Below, one piece after another: positions 43,053 to 51,936 of a stretch of DNA of 64,000 nucleotides. The stretch lies in contig NC_021172.1 of assembly GCF_000230975.2 (NCBI RefSeq), positions 1,922,001 to 1,986,000 on the forward strand, given 5' to 3'. The notes beneath the pieces were generated by a model, which had not been told where the DNA came from, did not search any database, and saw only the letters and a list, made by a program, of their open reading frames with translations. Within the stretch, counting starts at the first letter, position 1. Each line of letters starts with the position of its first letter. Both the position numbers and the translations under genes were made by a program. The stretch is from Hyphomicrobium denitrificans 1NES1 (GTDB lineage Bacteria > Pseudomonadota > Alphaproteobacteria > Rhizobiales > Hyphomicrobiaceae).

Positions 43053-44174
43053 ATGTGTCCGAGATTCTTTACGTTGAGAGATCATCATTCTGAGGCGTGG
43101 TTTCACTTGCAGTCGGAAAGAACATTCGTTGCGGGCGCGAGCCGACCAAAAGTTCTACTGATAGGGGACACGCGCACCGTAGGCCATCAGGGCAGTGCGC
43201 TGGTCGTACAGGTGATATTGCACGAGTTTGAGCGCAGGGGTGTTGACGTCATCTCCTCACGTGCGGTCGGCTCGGGATTTGATCTTGCGAAGTTAAGTTC
43301 TTTCGACGGCGTGGTCATCAATGGGGAAGGCGCGCTGCACGTCCGAAGTCCGAAGGCTCTCTTGATTTCTCGGGTTGCCCGTCAGGCCCGAGAGATAGGC
43401 ATACCATGCTTCGTCCTCAACGGTGTTGTGGATGAGTGTGAAGAAGAGGTCATCAAAGGATTTCCGGCCTTAACAGCGGTCTTCTGTCGAGAGCGGCGAA
43501 GTCTCGATCGGGCAAGATCGTATGGTGCTTCTGCGAAGCTCTGTCCTGACGTGACGTTATCGATCGACATTCCTGCAAACCTTGAGTGGACGCCGGGCAA
43601 CAAAGTCTTTGTGACGGATTCAACTCTGAACTCCGCCAATCGAACCCTCCATGCGTTTGCCCGCCGGACACACACCCCGTTTCTTCCAATGCGGACGCGC
43701 CCGCAAATGCCGTTGTTTTCAAGCAAAAAAGCATTTCTGCGGATCATGAAGTACGAGGTGCGGCACAAAATTGGAAATATGGTTCCGGGATCTTTCACGG
43801 CGGACCGCTTCGGGTGCGCTGTCGGCTCTCCGGACGCATTCCTGCGCGCGATTGCCGATGGGACTAAATTAATCGTCTCGGGGCGATTTCACGGCGTGTG
43901 TCTCGCCATGCGGCTCGGCGTACCGTTCCTGGCAGTGAGAACTATTACACACAAAATGGAAGGCCTCCTGGAAGACGCTCAGCTCTCGCACAAACTCATT
44001 GACATGGACACGGTGAAGTCGACAACGCGACTGCAGGCGCTATTTGCTCTCGGAGCATGGAGCGACGCTGATGAAACTCGCCGCAGGAGCTACGTCGCAA
44101 GTGCGGAAAAGGCGATCGCCGCTTGTTTCGACGAAGTTGCGGCAAATATCTCCACCAGGCATCCGCTAGTGTGA
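43053..44174 (+). CDS. Polysaccharide pyruvyl transferase family protein
   Basis: 373 residues, 45 bp after the Mur-ligase-like gene. VLLIGDTRTVGHQGSALVVQVIL is the N-terminal Rossmann strand; VVINGEGALH and the diagnostic LIVSGRFHGVCLAMRLGVPFLAV block identify the family, which adds ketal pyruvate to sugars of exopolysaccharides and S-layer-anchoring polymers or, in some members, acts as a glycosyltransferase-like enzyme. Within the islet it points to modification of a surface polymer. The first 25 residues may be an overcalled start. Confidence 0.85.
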   Translation: MCPRFFTLRDHHSEAWFHLQSERTFVAGASRPKVLLIGDTRTVGHQGSALVVQVILHEFERRGVDVISSRAVGSGFDLAKLSSFDGVVINGEGALHVRSPKALLISRVARQAREIGIPCFVLNGVVDECEEEVIKGFPALTAVFCRERRSLDRARSYGASAKLCPDVTLSIDIPANLEWTPGNKVFVTDSTLNSANRTLHAFARRTHTPFLPMRTRPQMPLFSSKKAFLRIMKYEVRHKIGNMVPGSFTADRFGCAVGSPDAFLRAIADGTKLIVSGRFHGVCLAMRLGVPFLAVRTITHKMEGLLEDAQLSHKLIDMDTVKSTTRLQALFALGAWSDADETRRRSYVASAEKAIAACFDEVAANISTRHPLV

Positions 44175-44333
44175 CGGATGTCTATGCGCCTGTGGATAGT
44201 TGTCATTTCCGGCACAATTTGAACTGCCGATAATATCGGTTTCCGCCAGAACAGGCGTGCCGAAGTATTTCCGCGCTGCTCTTCTGTGGTTTGCGCAGCA
44301 GCATCACTAACTGATGGGAAAAGGCGAAATGCG

Positions 44334-45416
44334 ATGTGGAAGGCCGAGCAGGACGGCAACCAAGTCAAGCTGACGAGCGGCAACGGCCCGTTGATCAATT
44401 ATCAAGTAGAAGGTGTAGAACTCCCGCAGCTTTCCGATCATAGCTTCGTGGTCTGGCATGCACTCCCGACGGCGATGCTTACAGGACGCGATATCGAAAT
44501 CGATGGTCCTGTTGATCCCGTCGTCATTGCAAATGGCGAAAAGCTCTCCCGCATCTGGGCAATGTGGAGTCCCGGGGTGCTACGCCCCGTGAAGATTTCC
44601 GCATCGAAAGTCGTGTCGCCGCAACGCGGCGAGCGGGCCGTCATCGCGCTTTATTCCGGAGGCGTCGATTCAACGTATCATTTGATTTCAGCACATAAGC
44701 TCGATCTGCCCTCGCATGCGCTGACGATACACGGGATGGATTACAAGCCGGACAACGACAATAAGTTTCGAGCACTGATCGAAAAAACAGAACCCCTGCT
44801 TAAGAATTTTGGAATCCGGCGCATCACGATCAGAACCGATGTCGCGCGGTACGGCAAAGCGGGCATCCTGCATGGATTTACCCTGGCCGGCTGCGCCGGC
44901 TTACTTTCTGACGTTTTTGGGACTGCGCAAATCGCGGCCGACTACACGTGGGAGCAGGACATGATGTCGTGGCCGTGGGGCACAAACCATGTCACGAATA
45001 GGTATTTCGCTGGCTCCGACTGGTCTGTCAGAACAGTTACGAGCGACCACTCCAGAACGGAAAAGATCGGGGCCATCGCTAAAAGCAAGATGGCATGCGA
45101 CGCCATCTCCTTTTGCACCGATAGCAAGTCGCGTCCCCACAATTGTGGACGCTGCGCCAAATGCGTCCGAACGAAGTTGATGTTTCTCATTGCGACGGGT
45201 TCCATCCCGCCGATTTTCACCGACAATACCTACCGCCCGGCGATGCTTGGCAGGATTAATCTCAAGAAGTGCAAGGAGCGAGCGTTCTTCGCCGATATTT
45301 ATTCGCACGCGGTCGCGTGCGGCCGCGAGCAGTACATCCCGGGTCTCGGCGCGAAGTTGGAAGCCGTCGATTTATCGCCGCGCCTTCGCATCAAGCGCCT
45401 GTTTGGTCTCACCTAG
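44334..45416 (+). CDS. PP-loop ATPase with QueC-like Zn knuckle
   Basis: 360 residues from ATG 44334. An N-terminal beta-rich domain of about 100 residues precedes the PP-loop ALYSGGVDSTYHL (SGGVDS at 108-113), the ATP pyrophosphatase signature shared by QueC, asparagine synthase and tRNA thiolases. Cys261 and the cluster CGRCAKC (271-277) resemble the zinc site of QueC/ExsB. Length and N-terminus differ from QueC, and no queuosine gene is nearby. It should adenylate a carboxyl or carbonyl group for amidation or similar; substrate unknown. Probably acts with the two islet genes upstream. Confidence 0.78.
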   Translation: MWKAEQDGNQVKLTSGNGPLINYQVEGVELPQLSDHSFVVWHALPTAMLTGRDIEIDGPVDPVVIANGEKLSRIWAMWSPGVLRPVKISASKVVSPQRGERAVIALYSGGVDSTYHLISAHKLDLPSHALTIHGMDYKPDNDNKFRALIEKTEPLLKNFGIRRITIRTDVARYGKAGILHGFTLAGCAGLLSDVFGTAQIAADYTWEQDMMSWPWGTNHVTNRYFAGSDWSVRTVTSDHSRTEKIGAIAKSKMACDAISFCTDSKSRPHNCGRCAKCVRTKLMFLIATGSIPPIFTDNTYRPAMLGRINLKKCKERAFFADIYSHAVACGREQYIPGLGAKLEAVDLSPRLRIKRLFGLT

Positions 45417-45531
45417 CTGGAATGTTCGCCTAGTACTGGACAGCAGCGCGAAGTGCCCTTCCTGAACCCAGCGTTACCGGTGGTTGATGTTGTACAACGC
45501 CTCCACGTCTGGCGTAACATTTTGAAAATAT

Positions 45532-45608
45532 TGGTCGGGGCGACATGATTCGAACACGCGACCCTCTGCTCCCAAAGCAGATGCTCTACCAGGCTGAGCT
45601 ACGCCCCG
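45532..45608 (-). tRNA. tRNA-Pro (anticodon UGG)
   Basis: Cloverleaf on the minus strand: acceptor CGGGGCG/CGCCCCG, D stem GCTC/GAGC, anticodon stem TCTGC/GCAGA with loop TTTGGGA giving TGG, T stem GCGTG/CATGT (one wobble pair) with TTCGAAT, discriminator A and encoded CCA. Its 3' half is duplicated at 41281, marking it as the insertion target of the islet. Confidence 0.96.
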
Positions 45609-45820
45609 ACAAACGAGGGGCTTAGTAGCATGTTCGCCGGAGCGAACAAATGGACATTTGTAGAACGAATAGCCGCGCCTTGGGCGCGTCGCAGGCACGC
45701 GGATTGGTTTCGCAACGGGCCCCGTCGGAAAGTGTCGATCCGGCGCCACGCCTGCACGGCTGAACGGCATAATGCTCAACGGTTGGTTTGCCAAAGGGTC
45801 GCTAAAATAGTAGCGAATTG

Positions 45821-46909
45821 GTGAAACTGGGCCGCCCCGGGGCATTGTGGCAGCCTGTCGTCTATCATGTTTCCCGTTGGCGTTGGTCGCGAGTGCGTAC
45901 TTTGAATCTGGTGCGTTCCGTTCTGCCAAATACGTATGCCACCAAGGCACGAGGCATCGTGCTTTGCGCTATCGCTGTCGGTGCGGCTTACGTCTATTAT
46001 TTGGCGGTCGACGCGGATGACGCCATTCCTCCGGCCGCTGCGGATTTCATTCCGATGCCCCCTGTCGTTCGGGCCGCATCGATTACCTCGCCCGTCTACA
46101 TCATCCCCGACACAGCGACGCAGGGGATGCCCGGACGCGCCGCTCCGCCGCGCACCCAGGTCACCCGAGATTTGCAGACTGCGTTAATGAAGACGCACTG
46201 TTACGATGGCCCGGTAACCGGAAAATGGAGCGCCGCATCGCAGGCTGCGATGGGCGCATTTCTGACCACAGTCAATGCTCACCTTCCTGTGGGCAATCCT
46301 GATGAGGCGCTTTTGGCTCTCGTCTCGTCGAATTCCGCCATGACCTGCCCGTCCAAATCCACGGTCGTCGCGGATGCTCTCAATACGCCGACTGCGGCAA
46401 CTTACGAGAAGCAGTCGCAAGCGAAGGTCGCGATCGCTACCGACATCCCCGCCTCGGCATCCATGGGCGCGATACCTGCCCCACCGATCGCTGAACGTTC
46501 GATGCTCGATCATCCATGGGCGCAACCGGAAATGCTCGTTCCTTCTGAGAAAATGACGCCGCCTGCCGCGGCTCCGGTCTCAACGAGCAGCGTAGAGCCG
46601 GCCGAACGCGATACCGTTCACACGGCACCGATAGCCGCGCCGGTTAAGTCCGTTGAAGCATCGCGCGCGCCGACCATGATGCAAGTCAGTGCGGCGGCGA
46701 GTGGCGGTTCCGTGCTGCATTTTGAGGGCGGCAGCGTCGTTTCCGATCCGAAGCCGGAAATCGCACCCTCGCCCGTTACGGCCACGAGGGCGAAAGTCAC
46801 CCAGCGCAAAGCGAAGTCTGCGAAGCGCCGAGCTTCGCAATCCAATGACTCGTCTTTCGGCATGAGCTTCGATTCTATCCAGCGGTCGCTATCGTCGCTG
46901 TTCGATTGA
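45821..46909 (+). CDS. Membrane-anchored protein with peptidoglycan-binding-like domain, paralogue of 1782-2918
   Basis: About 362 residues if GTG 45821 is the start; GTG 45893 would remove 24 residues and put the membrane segment (GIVLCAIAVGAAYVYYLAV) near the N-terminus, which is as plausible. The domain at about 110-180 reads RDLQTALMKTHCYDGPVTGKWS...AMGAFLTTVNAHLPVGNPDEALLALV, nearly the same pattern as in the protein at 1782. A long Pro/Ala/Ser-rich region and a basic end follow. Probably envelope-associated. No other function is visible. Confidence 0.7.
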   Translation: MKLGRPGALWQPVVYHVSRWRWSRVRTLNLVRSVLPNTYATKARGIVLCAIAVGAAYVYYLAVDADDAIPPAAADFIPMPPVVRAASITSPVYIIPDTATQGMPGRAAPPRTQVTRDLQTALMKTHCYDGPVTGKWSAASQAAMGAFLTTVNAHLPVGNPDEALLALVSSNSAMTCPSKSTVVADALNTPTAATYEKQSQAKVAIATDIPASASMGAIPAPPIAERSMLDHPWAQPEMLVPSEKMTPPAAAPVSTSSVEPAERDTVHTAPIAAPVKSVEASRAPTMMQVSAAASGGSVLHFEGGSVVSDPKPEIAPSPVTATRAKVTQRKAKSAKRRASQSNDSSFGMSFDSIQRSLSSLFD

Positions 46910-46948
46910 GACGGCGCCGCAGCCGTTTCTTTCGCATATTTCAAATAC

Positions 46949-47479
46949 TCAGTGTGCGGCGTTCTTGAATAGCGGATAGCTCACCCTGTCGCCAGGCTTG
47001 ATGCCGAGGCGTGCAGCAGTCCCGGCTTGAAGCTCAAGCACAGCCGCGACCGCAGATCCTGACGCAATGACGCGATCTGATAACGGCTCCGCACGCTCCT
47101 CGATGCGCGCAATTGTGCCATTCGAATGGATGAACACCATGTCGAGCGGAATGTAGGTATTGCGCATCCACATCGAGATCTCGCGCTCGGCCATATACGG
47201 AAACAACATGCCCTCGCTCGCGCCGATGGCAGTCCGATACATCAGCCCAAGACGCTTTTCCTGCTCGCTGGATGCCACCTCGATATCGAACGCATGGCCG
47301 GGCCCGCCAGCGGCGGGCTCAATGGTCAGCTTGTCCCGCCGCATCTTCGCGTATGCGGGCGGCGCGAACTGGAGAAGCCCTGTTTTCTGGAAGAGCGATG
47401 GAAGACCGGCTGCGGCCACAGCAAAAAGGGCCACGCATATCGCGGCCCTTTTTATGAAACTCTCTAACGCTTTCGTCAT
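46949..47479 (-). CDS. DUF192 family secreted protein
   Basis: 176 residues from ATG 47479. A long signal peptide/anchor (about 10-45, PPAYA-KM) precedes the DUF192 domain: FDIEVASSEQEKRLGLMYRT, GMLFPYMAEREISMWMRNTYIPLDMVFI, ARIEERAEPLSDRVIASGSAVAAVLELQAGTAARLGIKPGDRV. The family is periplasmic in bacteria and uncharacterised; it is related to the archaeal YhbP-type beta fold. It follows the cold-shock gene by 10 bp, on the same strand. Confidence 0.92.
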   Translation of the reverse strand: MTKALESFIKRAAICVALFAVAAAGLPSLFQKTGLLQFAPPAYAKMRRDKLTIEPAAGGPGHAFDIEVASSEQEKRLGLMYRTAIGASEGMLFPYMAEREISMWMRNTYIPLDMVFIHSNGTIARIEERAEPLSDRVIASGSAVAAVLELQAGTAARLGIKPGDRVSYPLFKNAAH

Positions 47480-47489
47480 AGATCCCGCG

Positions 47490-48092
47490 TCAATTACGCG
47501 ACGGCAGCCCTGTCGGCACGCCATCCGGCCGAAGCTCCGCAGCCATGCAGCCCTTCGATCCATAACCCCACCGGACCTGAACGATCTGGCCAGGACGAAG
47601 CTCGGTAAAGCCGAACCGCCGCAACGTCTCCATGTGGCAGAAGATATCGGGCGTCCCTTCGCCACGTGTCAAGAAGCCGAAGCCCCGCACGCGGTTGAAC
47701 CACTTCACGTAGGCCCGCTCCCAATCGCTTTCCGCCTGCACGATGACGTGCGTGCGCTGCGGCAGTTGAGAGGGATGGATGGCAGTGCTTTCATCCATGC
47801 TGAGAATGCGAAATGCCTGCATCCCCTTGGAGCGGCGCAACACCTCGCAGTGGACGCGAGCGCCTTCATAGGCCGTCTGGAAACCGCCTGCCCTGAGACA
47901 CGTCACGTGAAGAAGAATATCGGGCAGGCCATTATCCGGGACAATGAAGCCGTATCCCTTGGAAGCATCGAACCACTTTATCATTCCAGCGACCTCGAAA
48001 ACCTCGATCGCCGCGTCGTCCATAACTTCGGGTCCGGTCGAAACCGGTTGTAGGTTCCCCGAAAGGCCGGGACGCTTTGTATCCCCCATCAC
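47490..48092 (-). CDS. Protein with two cold-shock domains
   Basis: 200 residues. Cold-shock domain 1 (about 35-100) has GMIKWFDASKGYGFIVPDNGLPDILLHVTCL with an RNP1-like KGYGFI; domain 2 (about 128-190) has AYVKWFNRVRGFGFLTRGEGTPDIFCHMETL with RGFGFL. The double-domain type is common in Alphaproteobacteria and binds single-stranded RNA or DNA. The N-terminal 35 residues are linker-like, and internal Met24 is a possible start. Leads a two-gene unit with DUF192. Confidence 0.9.
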   Translation of the reverse strand: MMGDTKRPGLSGNLQPVSTGPEVMDDAAIEVFEVAGMIKWFDASKGYGFIVPDNGLPDILLHVTCLRAGGFQTAYEGARVHCEVLRRSKGMQAFRILSMDESTAIHPSQLPQRTHVIVQAESDWERAYVKWFNRVRGFGFLTRGEGTPDIFCHMETLRRFGFTELRPGQIVQVRWGYGSKGCMAAELRPDGVPTGLPSRN

Positions 48093-48752
48093 TTGATACC
48101 CCGCATACTGTGCGTCAAACGATTATGACACCTCACGCTCGAAGCTTGCGTGGTTGTTTCTGGAAGAGCCCTCTTCAGAATCAAACACCGACGCCTCTTC
48201 GCGAAGCGGCATGAAACATAACACCGGCTTTGGCGAGGGCCAGCGGCATTTTTTTGGCGCGCTACTTGACGCTGGCTTCCCGCGATTCAATCCACATCCG
48301 GTGTTAGGACTTAAGCGTATGATCAGACAGCGAGAAAACCCGATTTTGATTCATCCCCAGCTTCGCATGACATCGTGTCCGCGCCGCGACGCCATCCACA
48401 CCGCAGTATTCGTTATTCACGCGCGAATGCTTTTTTGCCGATTCGGTTTTTAGCGTGAGAAATTGCGATGCTTTTGAGTGATCCGGTGCGATGCGCTAAC
48501 GGATTTTTCCAATAGTCTTGCACAGGTGGCAAAAAATGGCACTGACAGCGTCCAGCACACGCCGCGCGCGATTCGGAGCATGGTGTGGCATCCCTGCAGC
48601 GCCCCAACTTGCAAGGCATGGCAGGCAGCTATAGCAACGTCTAGTTTCGTAACCGTCGGCGCAACATCCATGCGCCGCCTCATACGGGCGGTTCGCTTGG
48701 GGCGGCACTGTTCAGAGGGTTTTTCAACGGTGCCCCGCTCGGATTGAAAGAG
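48093..48752. other. Intergenic region with no supported gene
   Basis: About 660 bp between the divergent cold-shock gene and the flavoprotein unit. The longer frames lack ribosome sites and overlap on both strands. An ATG at 48536 after AGGTGG opens a 32-codon frame of basic, Ala-rich composition that I do not trust. A small RNA cannot be excluded, but no terminator was seen. Confidence 0.4.
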
Positions 48753-48839
48753 ATGGTGCGTATCGAGAGCACGAAAGGTCGCTTTACGCTGATCTTTGAG
48801 GAATCCCGAGCATCGACTCCGGGCGCGGACGTCCGATGA
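48753..48839 (+). CDS. Possible 28-residue leader ORF coupled to the flavoprotein
   Basis: ATG 48753 starts a frame (MVRIESTKGRFTLIFEESRA...) whose TGA overlaps the ATG of the next gene (ATGA). The overlap suggests translational coupling or a leader peptide. The ribosome site (AAAGAG, adjacent) is poor and the length is near chance, so confidence is low. Confidence 0.25.
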   Translation: MVRIESTKGRFTLIFEESRASTPGADVR

Positions 48840-50056
48840 ATTCCGCATCAGGCGCGAAACGCGGTGTCGCGATCATCGGCGCGGGACCGGCGGGCCTCTT
48901 CGCAGCCGAGATCATCGCAAGCCGCGGACATCAGGTCACCGTCTATGAGCGGATGGCATCGCCGGCGCGCAAGTTTCTGCTTGCCGGCCGGGGCGGCCTG
49001 AACCTGACGCACAGCGAGGGGCTCGCGGCATTCCTCGATCGCTATGGCGGCGACGCGGCCGAGATTCGCGCCGCGGTCAAATGCTTCCCACCGGAAAAAC
49101 TTATCGCCTGGGCGAACGCTCTTGGCGCCGACACGTTCGTCGGCAGCAGCGGCCGGGTCTTTCCGCGCGCGATGAAAGCATCGCCCCTGTTCCGCGCATG
49201 GCTCCGCCGCCTTGGCGACCTCGGCGTAACGATCAAGACGCGGCATCGATGGATGGGCTTCTTGCCATCCGGCGGGCTGCAGTTCGAGGCAGCGGACAAA
49301 TCGATTGTTGAAATCAACCCGGAAGCAACCTTGCTTGCGCTCGGTGGTGCGAGCTGGCCGAAACTCGGCTCGGACGGCTCGTGGGCGAAAATCTTCACGC
49401 ACGCAGGAATTTCGATAACGCCGCTCGCGCCTGCCAACTGCGGCGTACTTGTTCCGTGGTCCGAGGTTTTCAAGTCCCGTTTCGAAGGTTCGGCGCTGAA
49501 GCGCATCGCGTTGACGGTCGACGGCATGACCCGGCGCGGCGAAGCCGTCGTCACACGCAATGGGCTTGAAGGAGGCGCCATCTATGGGCTCGGTCCATAT
49601 ATTCGCGCGGCGCTTGCGAAGCATGGAACGGCAACGCTGCTCACCGACCTCAAGCCGGACATGACACACGACGACCTCGTCGCGCGCCTTACCAAGTCGC
49701 GCGGCAAAGACACAATGACGAACTTTCTGCGCAAGGCCGCTCATCTCGATGCCGTGGGCGCCGGGCTTGTGCGCGAGGCTGGTCTTCCGGAAGGCGCCGA
49801 AGCACTGGCGGCGCGGATCAAGGCGGCCCCAGTTCGCATTACCGGGCTCGCCGGCCTGGAGCGCGCGATTTCGACGGCTGGCGGAGTTGCATGGCGATCT
49901 TTGAACGAGGATCTGATGCTCACCGCACGGCCGGGCTTTTTCGTCGCCGGAGAGATGCTCGACTGGGAAGCGCCGACGGGCGGCTATTTGCTGCAGGGGA
50001 CGTTCGCTACATCGGCCAGAGCCGCAAATGGTTTGCTCAATTGGCTTCGGTCATAA
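48836..50056 (+). CDS. BaiN/HI0933-like flavoprotein (TIGR03862 type)
   Basis: 406 residues. N-terminal FAD site GVAIIGAGPAGLFAAEIIASRGHQVTVYER, then the subgroup marker SPARKFLLAGRGGLNLTHSE, an ALGGASWPKLGSDGSW block and the C-terminal FVAGEMLDWEAPTGGYLLQGTFATS, which closes the flavin pocket. Members reduce or isomerise unsaturated substrates in a few known cases (BaiN in bile acids); the substrate here is unknown. Cytosolic. Confidence 0.88.
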   Translation: MNSASGAKRGVAIIGAGPAGLFAAEIIASRGHQVTVYERMASPARKFLLAGRGGLNLTHSEGLAAFLDRYGGDAAEIRAAVKCFPPEKLIAWANALGADTFVGSSGRVFPRAMKASPLFRAWLRRLGDLGVTIKTRHRWMGFLPSGGLQFEAADKSIVEINPEATLLALGGASWPKLGSDGSWAKIFTHAGISITPLAPANCGVLVPWSEVFKSRFEGSALKRIALTVDGMTRRGEAVVTRNGLEGGAIYGLGPYIRAALAKHGTATLLTDLKPDMTHDDLVARLTKSRGKDTMTNFLRKAAHLDAVGAGLVREAGLPEGAEALAARIKAAPVRITGLAGLERAISTAGGVAWRSLNEDLMLTARPGFFVAGEMLDWEAPTGGYLLQGTFATSARAANGLLNWLRS

Positions 50057-50224
50057 GATTAATCGCCTTAGACGTATCAATAAGTAGATCGACATTCTCC
50101 GGGCTCAGCGAGACGTAAAATTGCGCCTCTTGGCAATTTGAGAAATAATATCCTATTCCGATTTGCTTATAAGGCTTCTCAGGAGAATGATTTTCCACTA
50201 TGTATGAGCCATCCGGAGGTCTCC

Positions 50225-51034
50225 ATGACTTTGTTCGAAGTAGCCGCGCCCGTCGCGAGTGGGCTGGCGACAGACACCCATACCGCTTCGCAACAAGCGA
50301 AGGCTGCCGAGCTCGACCGAACGCTTGAAGGTTTGGCGACGCTTGAGGACCGCATCAAAGCCATTCGCGCCGCCATCGACGGAACGGTTGCCTTTTCGAC
50401 GAGCCTTGGGATCGAGGACCAGGCGATCACCCACGCCATCGCAACGACGGGCACAGACATCGATATTTTCACGCTCGACACCGGGCGCCACTTCCCGGAA
50501 ACGCTCGACGCGCTGTTTGAAACCGAAGGCAAGTACGGCCTCAAGATACGGGTGATGTATCCAGATGCAGCCGAGGTTGAAGAACTGGTCGCGAACGACG
50601 GCATCTACGGCTTCCGCTATTCGGTCGAAGCGCGTAAGGCGTGCTGCGAAGTTCGCAAGGTTCGCCCGCTCAATCGCGCACTAAAAGGCGCGGCGGGATG
50701 GGTCACGGGCCTTCGTCGCGAACAGTCGCGAGGCCGCGCGCACGTGCACTTCGCGAGCTACGACGCGGCACAGAAGCTGATCAAGCTGAATCCGATCGCC
50801 GACTGGTCACTCGCCAAGCTCGAGGATTACGTCGCAACGAACAAGGTTCCCCTCAACGCGCTGCACGCCAAAGGCTTTCCGTCAATCGGCTGTCAGCCGT
50901 GCACGCGCGCCATCAAACCGGGCGAAGATATTCGTGCCGGCCGCTGGTGGTGGGAAAACGAAAACGGCAAAGAGTGCGGACTTCACACGCAAGGTGAGGA
51001 TCCGAAGTCTGAAACAAAGGATCGCTCCGCATGA
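50225..51034 (+). CDS. cysH: Adenylylsulfate (APS) reductase
   Basis: 269 residues from ATG 50225, behind GGAGGT. Catalytic PAPS/APS reductase fold with [12 protein letters not shown] (PP-loop-like) and [11 protein letters not shown]. Cysteine pairs C140-C141 and C223/C226 (GCQPCTR) form the 4Fe-4S site that marks APS reductases; the final CGLHTQ holds the nucleophilic cysteine. It reduces APS to sulfite with thioredoxin, so no CysC kinase is needed. It overlaps cysD by 4 nt. Confidence 0.95.
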   Translation: MTLFEVAAPVASGLATDTHTASQQAKAAELDRTLEGLATLEDRIKAIRAAIDGTVAFSTSLGIEDQAITHAIATTGTDIDIFTLDTGRHFPETLDALFETEGKYGLKIRVMYPDAAEVEELVANDGIYGFRYSVEARKACCEVRKVRPLNRALKGAAGWVTGLRREQSRGRAHVHFASYDAAQKLIKLNPIADWSLAKLEDYVATNKVPLNALHAKGFPSIGCQPCTRAIKPGEDIRAGRWWWENENGKECGLHTQGEDPKSETKDRSA

Positions 51035-51936
51035 CGGCCTCGCCTTCTCATCTCGATCTCCTCGAAGCGGAGAGCATTCATATTTTCCGCGAGGCCGCTG
51101 CGCAGTTCCGCAAGCCGGTGATGCTCTATTCGATCGGCAAGGACTCGACCGTCCTGCTGCATCTCGCGCGCAAGGCGTTCTTTCCGCAGAACCTGCCCTT
51201 TTCGCTGCTGCACGTCGACACGATGTGGAAGTTCCGCGACATGATCACGTTCCGTGACCGGACCGCGAAGCAGCTCGGGCTCGATCTCATCGTCCACACC
51301 AACGAAGACGGCATCAAGCGCGGGATCAATCCGATCGATCATGCGCCGTCGATCCATACTGACGTTTTGAAGACGCAGGCGCTGAAGCAGGCGCTGGATA
51401 AGTACGGATTCGATGCGGCTTTCGGCGGTGCGCGCCGCGATGAAGAAGCGAGCCGTGCAAAGGAGCGCGTATTTTCATTCCGCGCGAGCGGCCATCGCTG
51501 GGATCCACGCCGCCAGCGGCCGGAGATGTGGCATCTGCTCAATGGCCGCCTCGGCACGGGCGAGACCGTGCGCGTCTTTCCAATGTCGAATTGGACGGAA
51601 AAAGACGTCTGGCGCTACATCCTGCGCGAAAAACTGGACGTCGTGCCGCTCTACTTCGCAGCCGAGCGCCCGACCATCGTTCGCGACGGACAGATTTTGA
51701 TGCAGGACGACGAGCGGCTGCAGCCTCGGGCCGGCGAGAAGGTCGAGATGCGCAAGATCCGCTTCCGCACCCTCGGCTGTTATCCGCTGACCGCCGCGGT
51801 CGAGTCGGATGCAGACACGATTGAAGCGGTCGTCGCCGAAACCATCAACGCGCAAACCTCCGAACGCCAGGGCCGCCTGATCGACCACGACCAGGCCGGC
51901 GCAATGGAAAAGAAAAAGCAGGAAGGCTACTTCTGA
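51031..51936 (+). CDS. cysD: Sulfate adenylyltransferase subunit 2
   Basis: 301 residues, ATGA overlap with cysH. ATP-sulfurylase small subunit: [23 protein letters not shown] is the PP-loop, with [43 protein letters not shown] and [18 protein letters not shown] following. With CysN it makes APS from sulfate and ATP, driven by GTP hydrolysis. Confidence 0.97.
   Translation: MTASPSHLDLLEAESIHIFREAAAQFRKPVMLYSIGKDSTVLLHLARKAFFPQNLPFSLLHVDTMWKFRDMITFRDRTAKQLGLDLIVHTNEDGIKRGINPIDHAPSIHTDVLKTQALKQALDKYGFDAAFGGARRDEEASRAKERVFSFRASGHRWDPRRQRPEMWHLLNGRLGTGETVRVFPMSNWTEKDVWRYILREKLDVVPLYFAAERPTIVRDGQILMQDDERLQPRAGEKVEMRKIRFRTLGCYPLTAAVESDADTIEAVVAETINAQTSERQGRLIDHDQAGAMEKKKQEGYF

Larger units (their letters stand above)
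41281..45608. mobile_element. tRNA-Pro-associated genomic islet (no integrase)
   Basis: The 4.3-kb region bounded by the 3'-half tRNA-Pro remnant and the intact tRNA-Pro gene holds three rightward genes for a Mur-ligase-like enzyme, a polysaccharide pyruvyl transferase and a PP-loop ATPase. The duplicated tRNA end in the same orientation is the mark of site-specific insertion. No integrase gene is left, so the islet is now fixed or was mobilised in trans. Confidence 0.65.

Noticed and set aside
48478..48747. Rightward frame of 89 codons before the flavoprotein
   Set aside because: No usable ribosome site and no homology-like pattern; kept only as intergenic.
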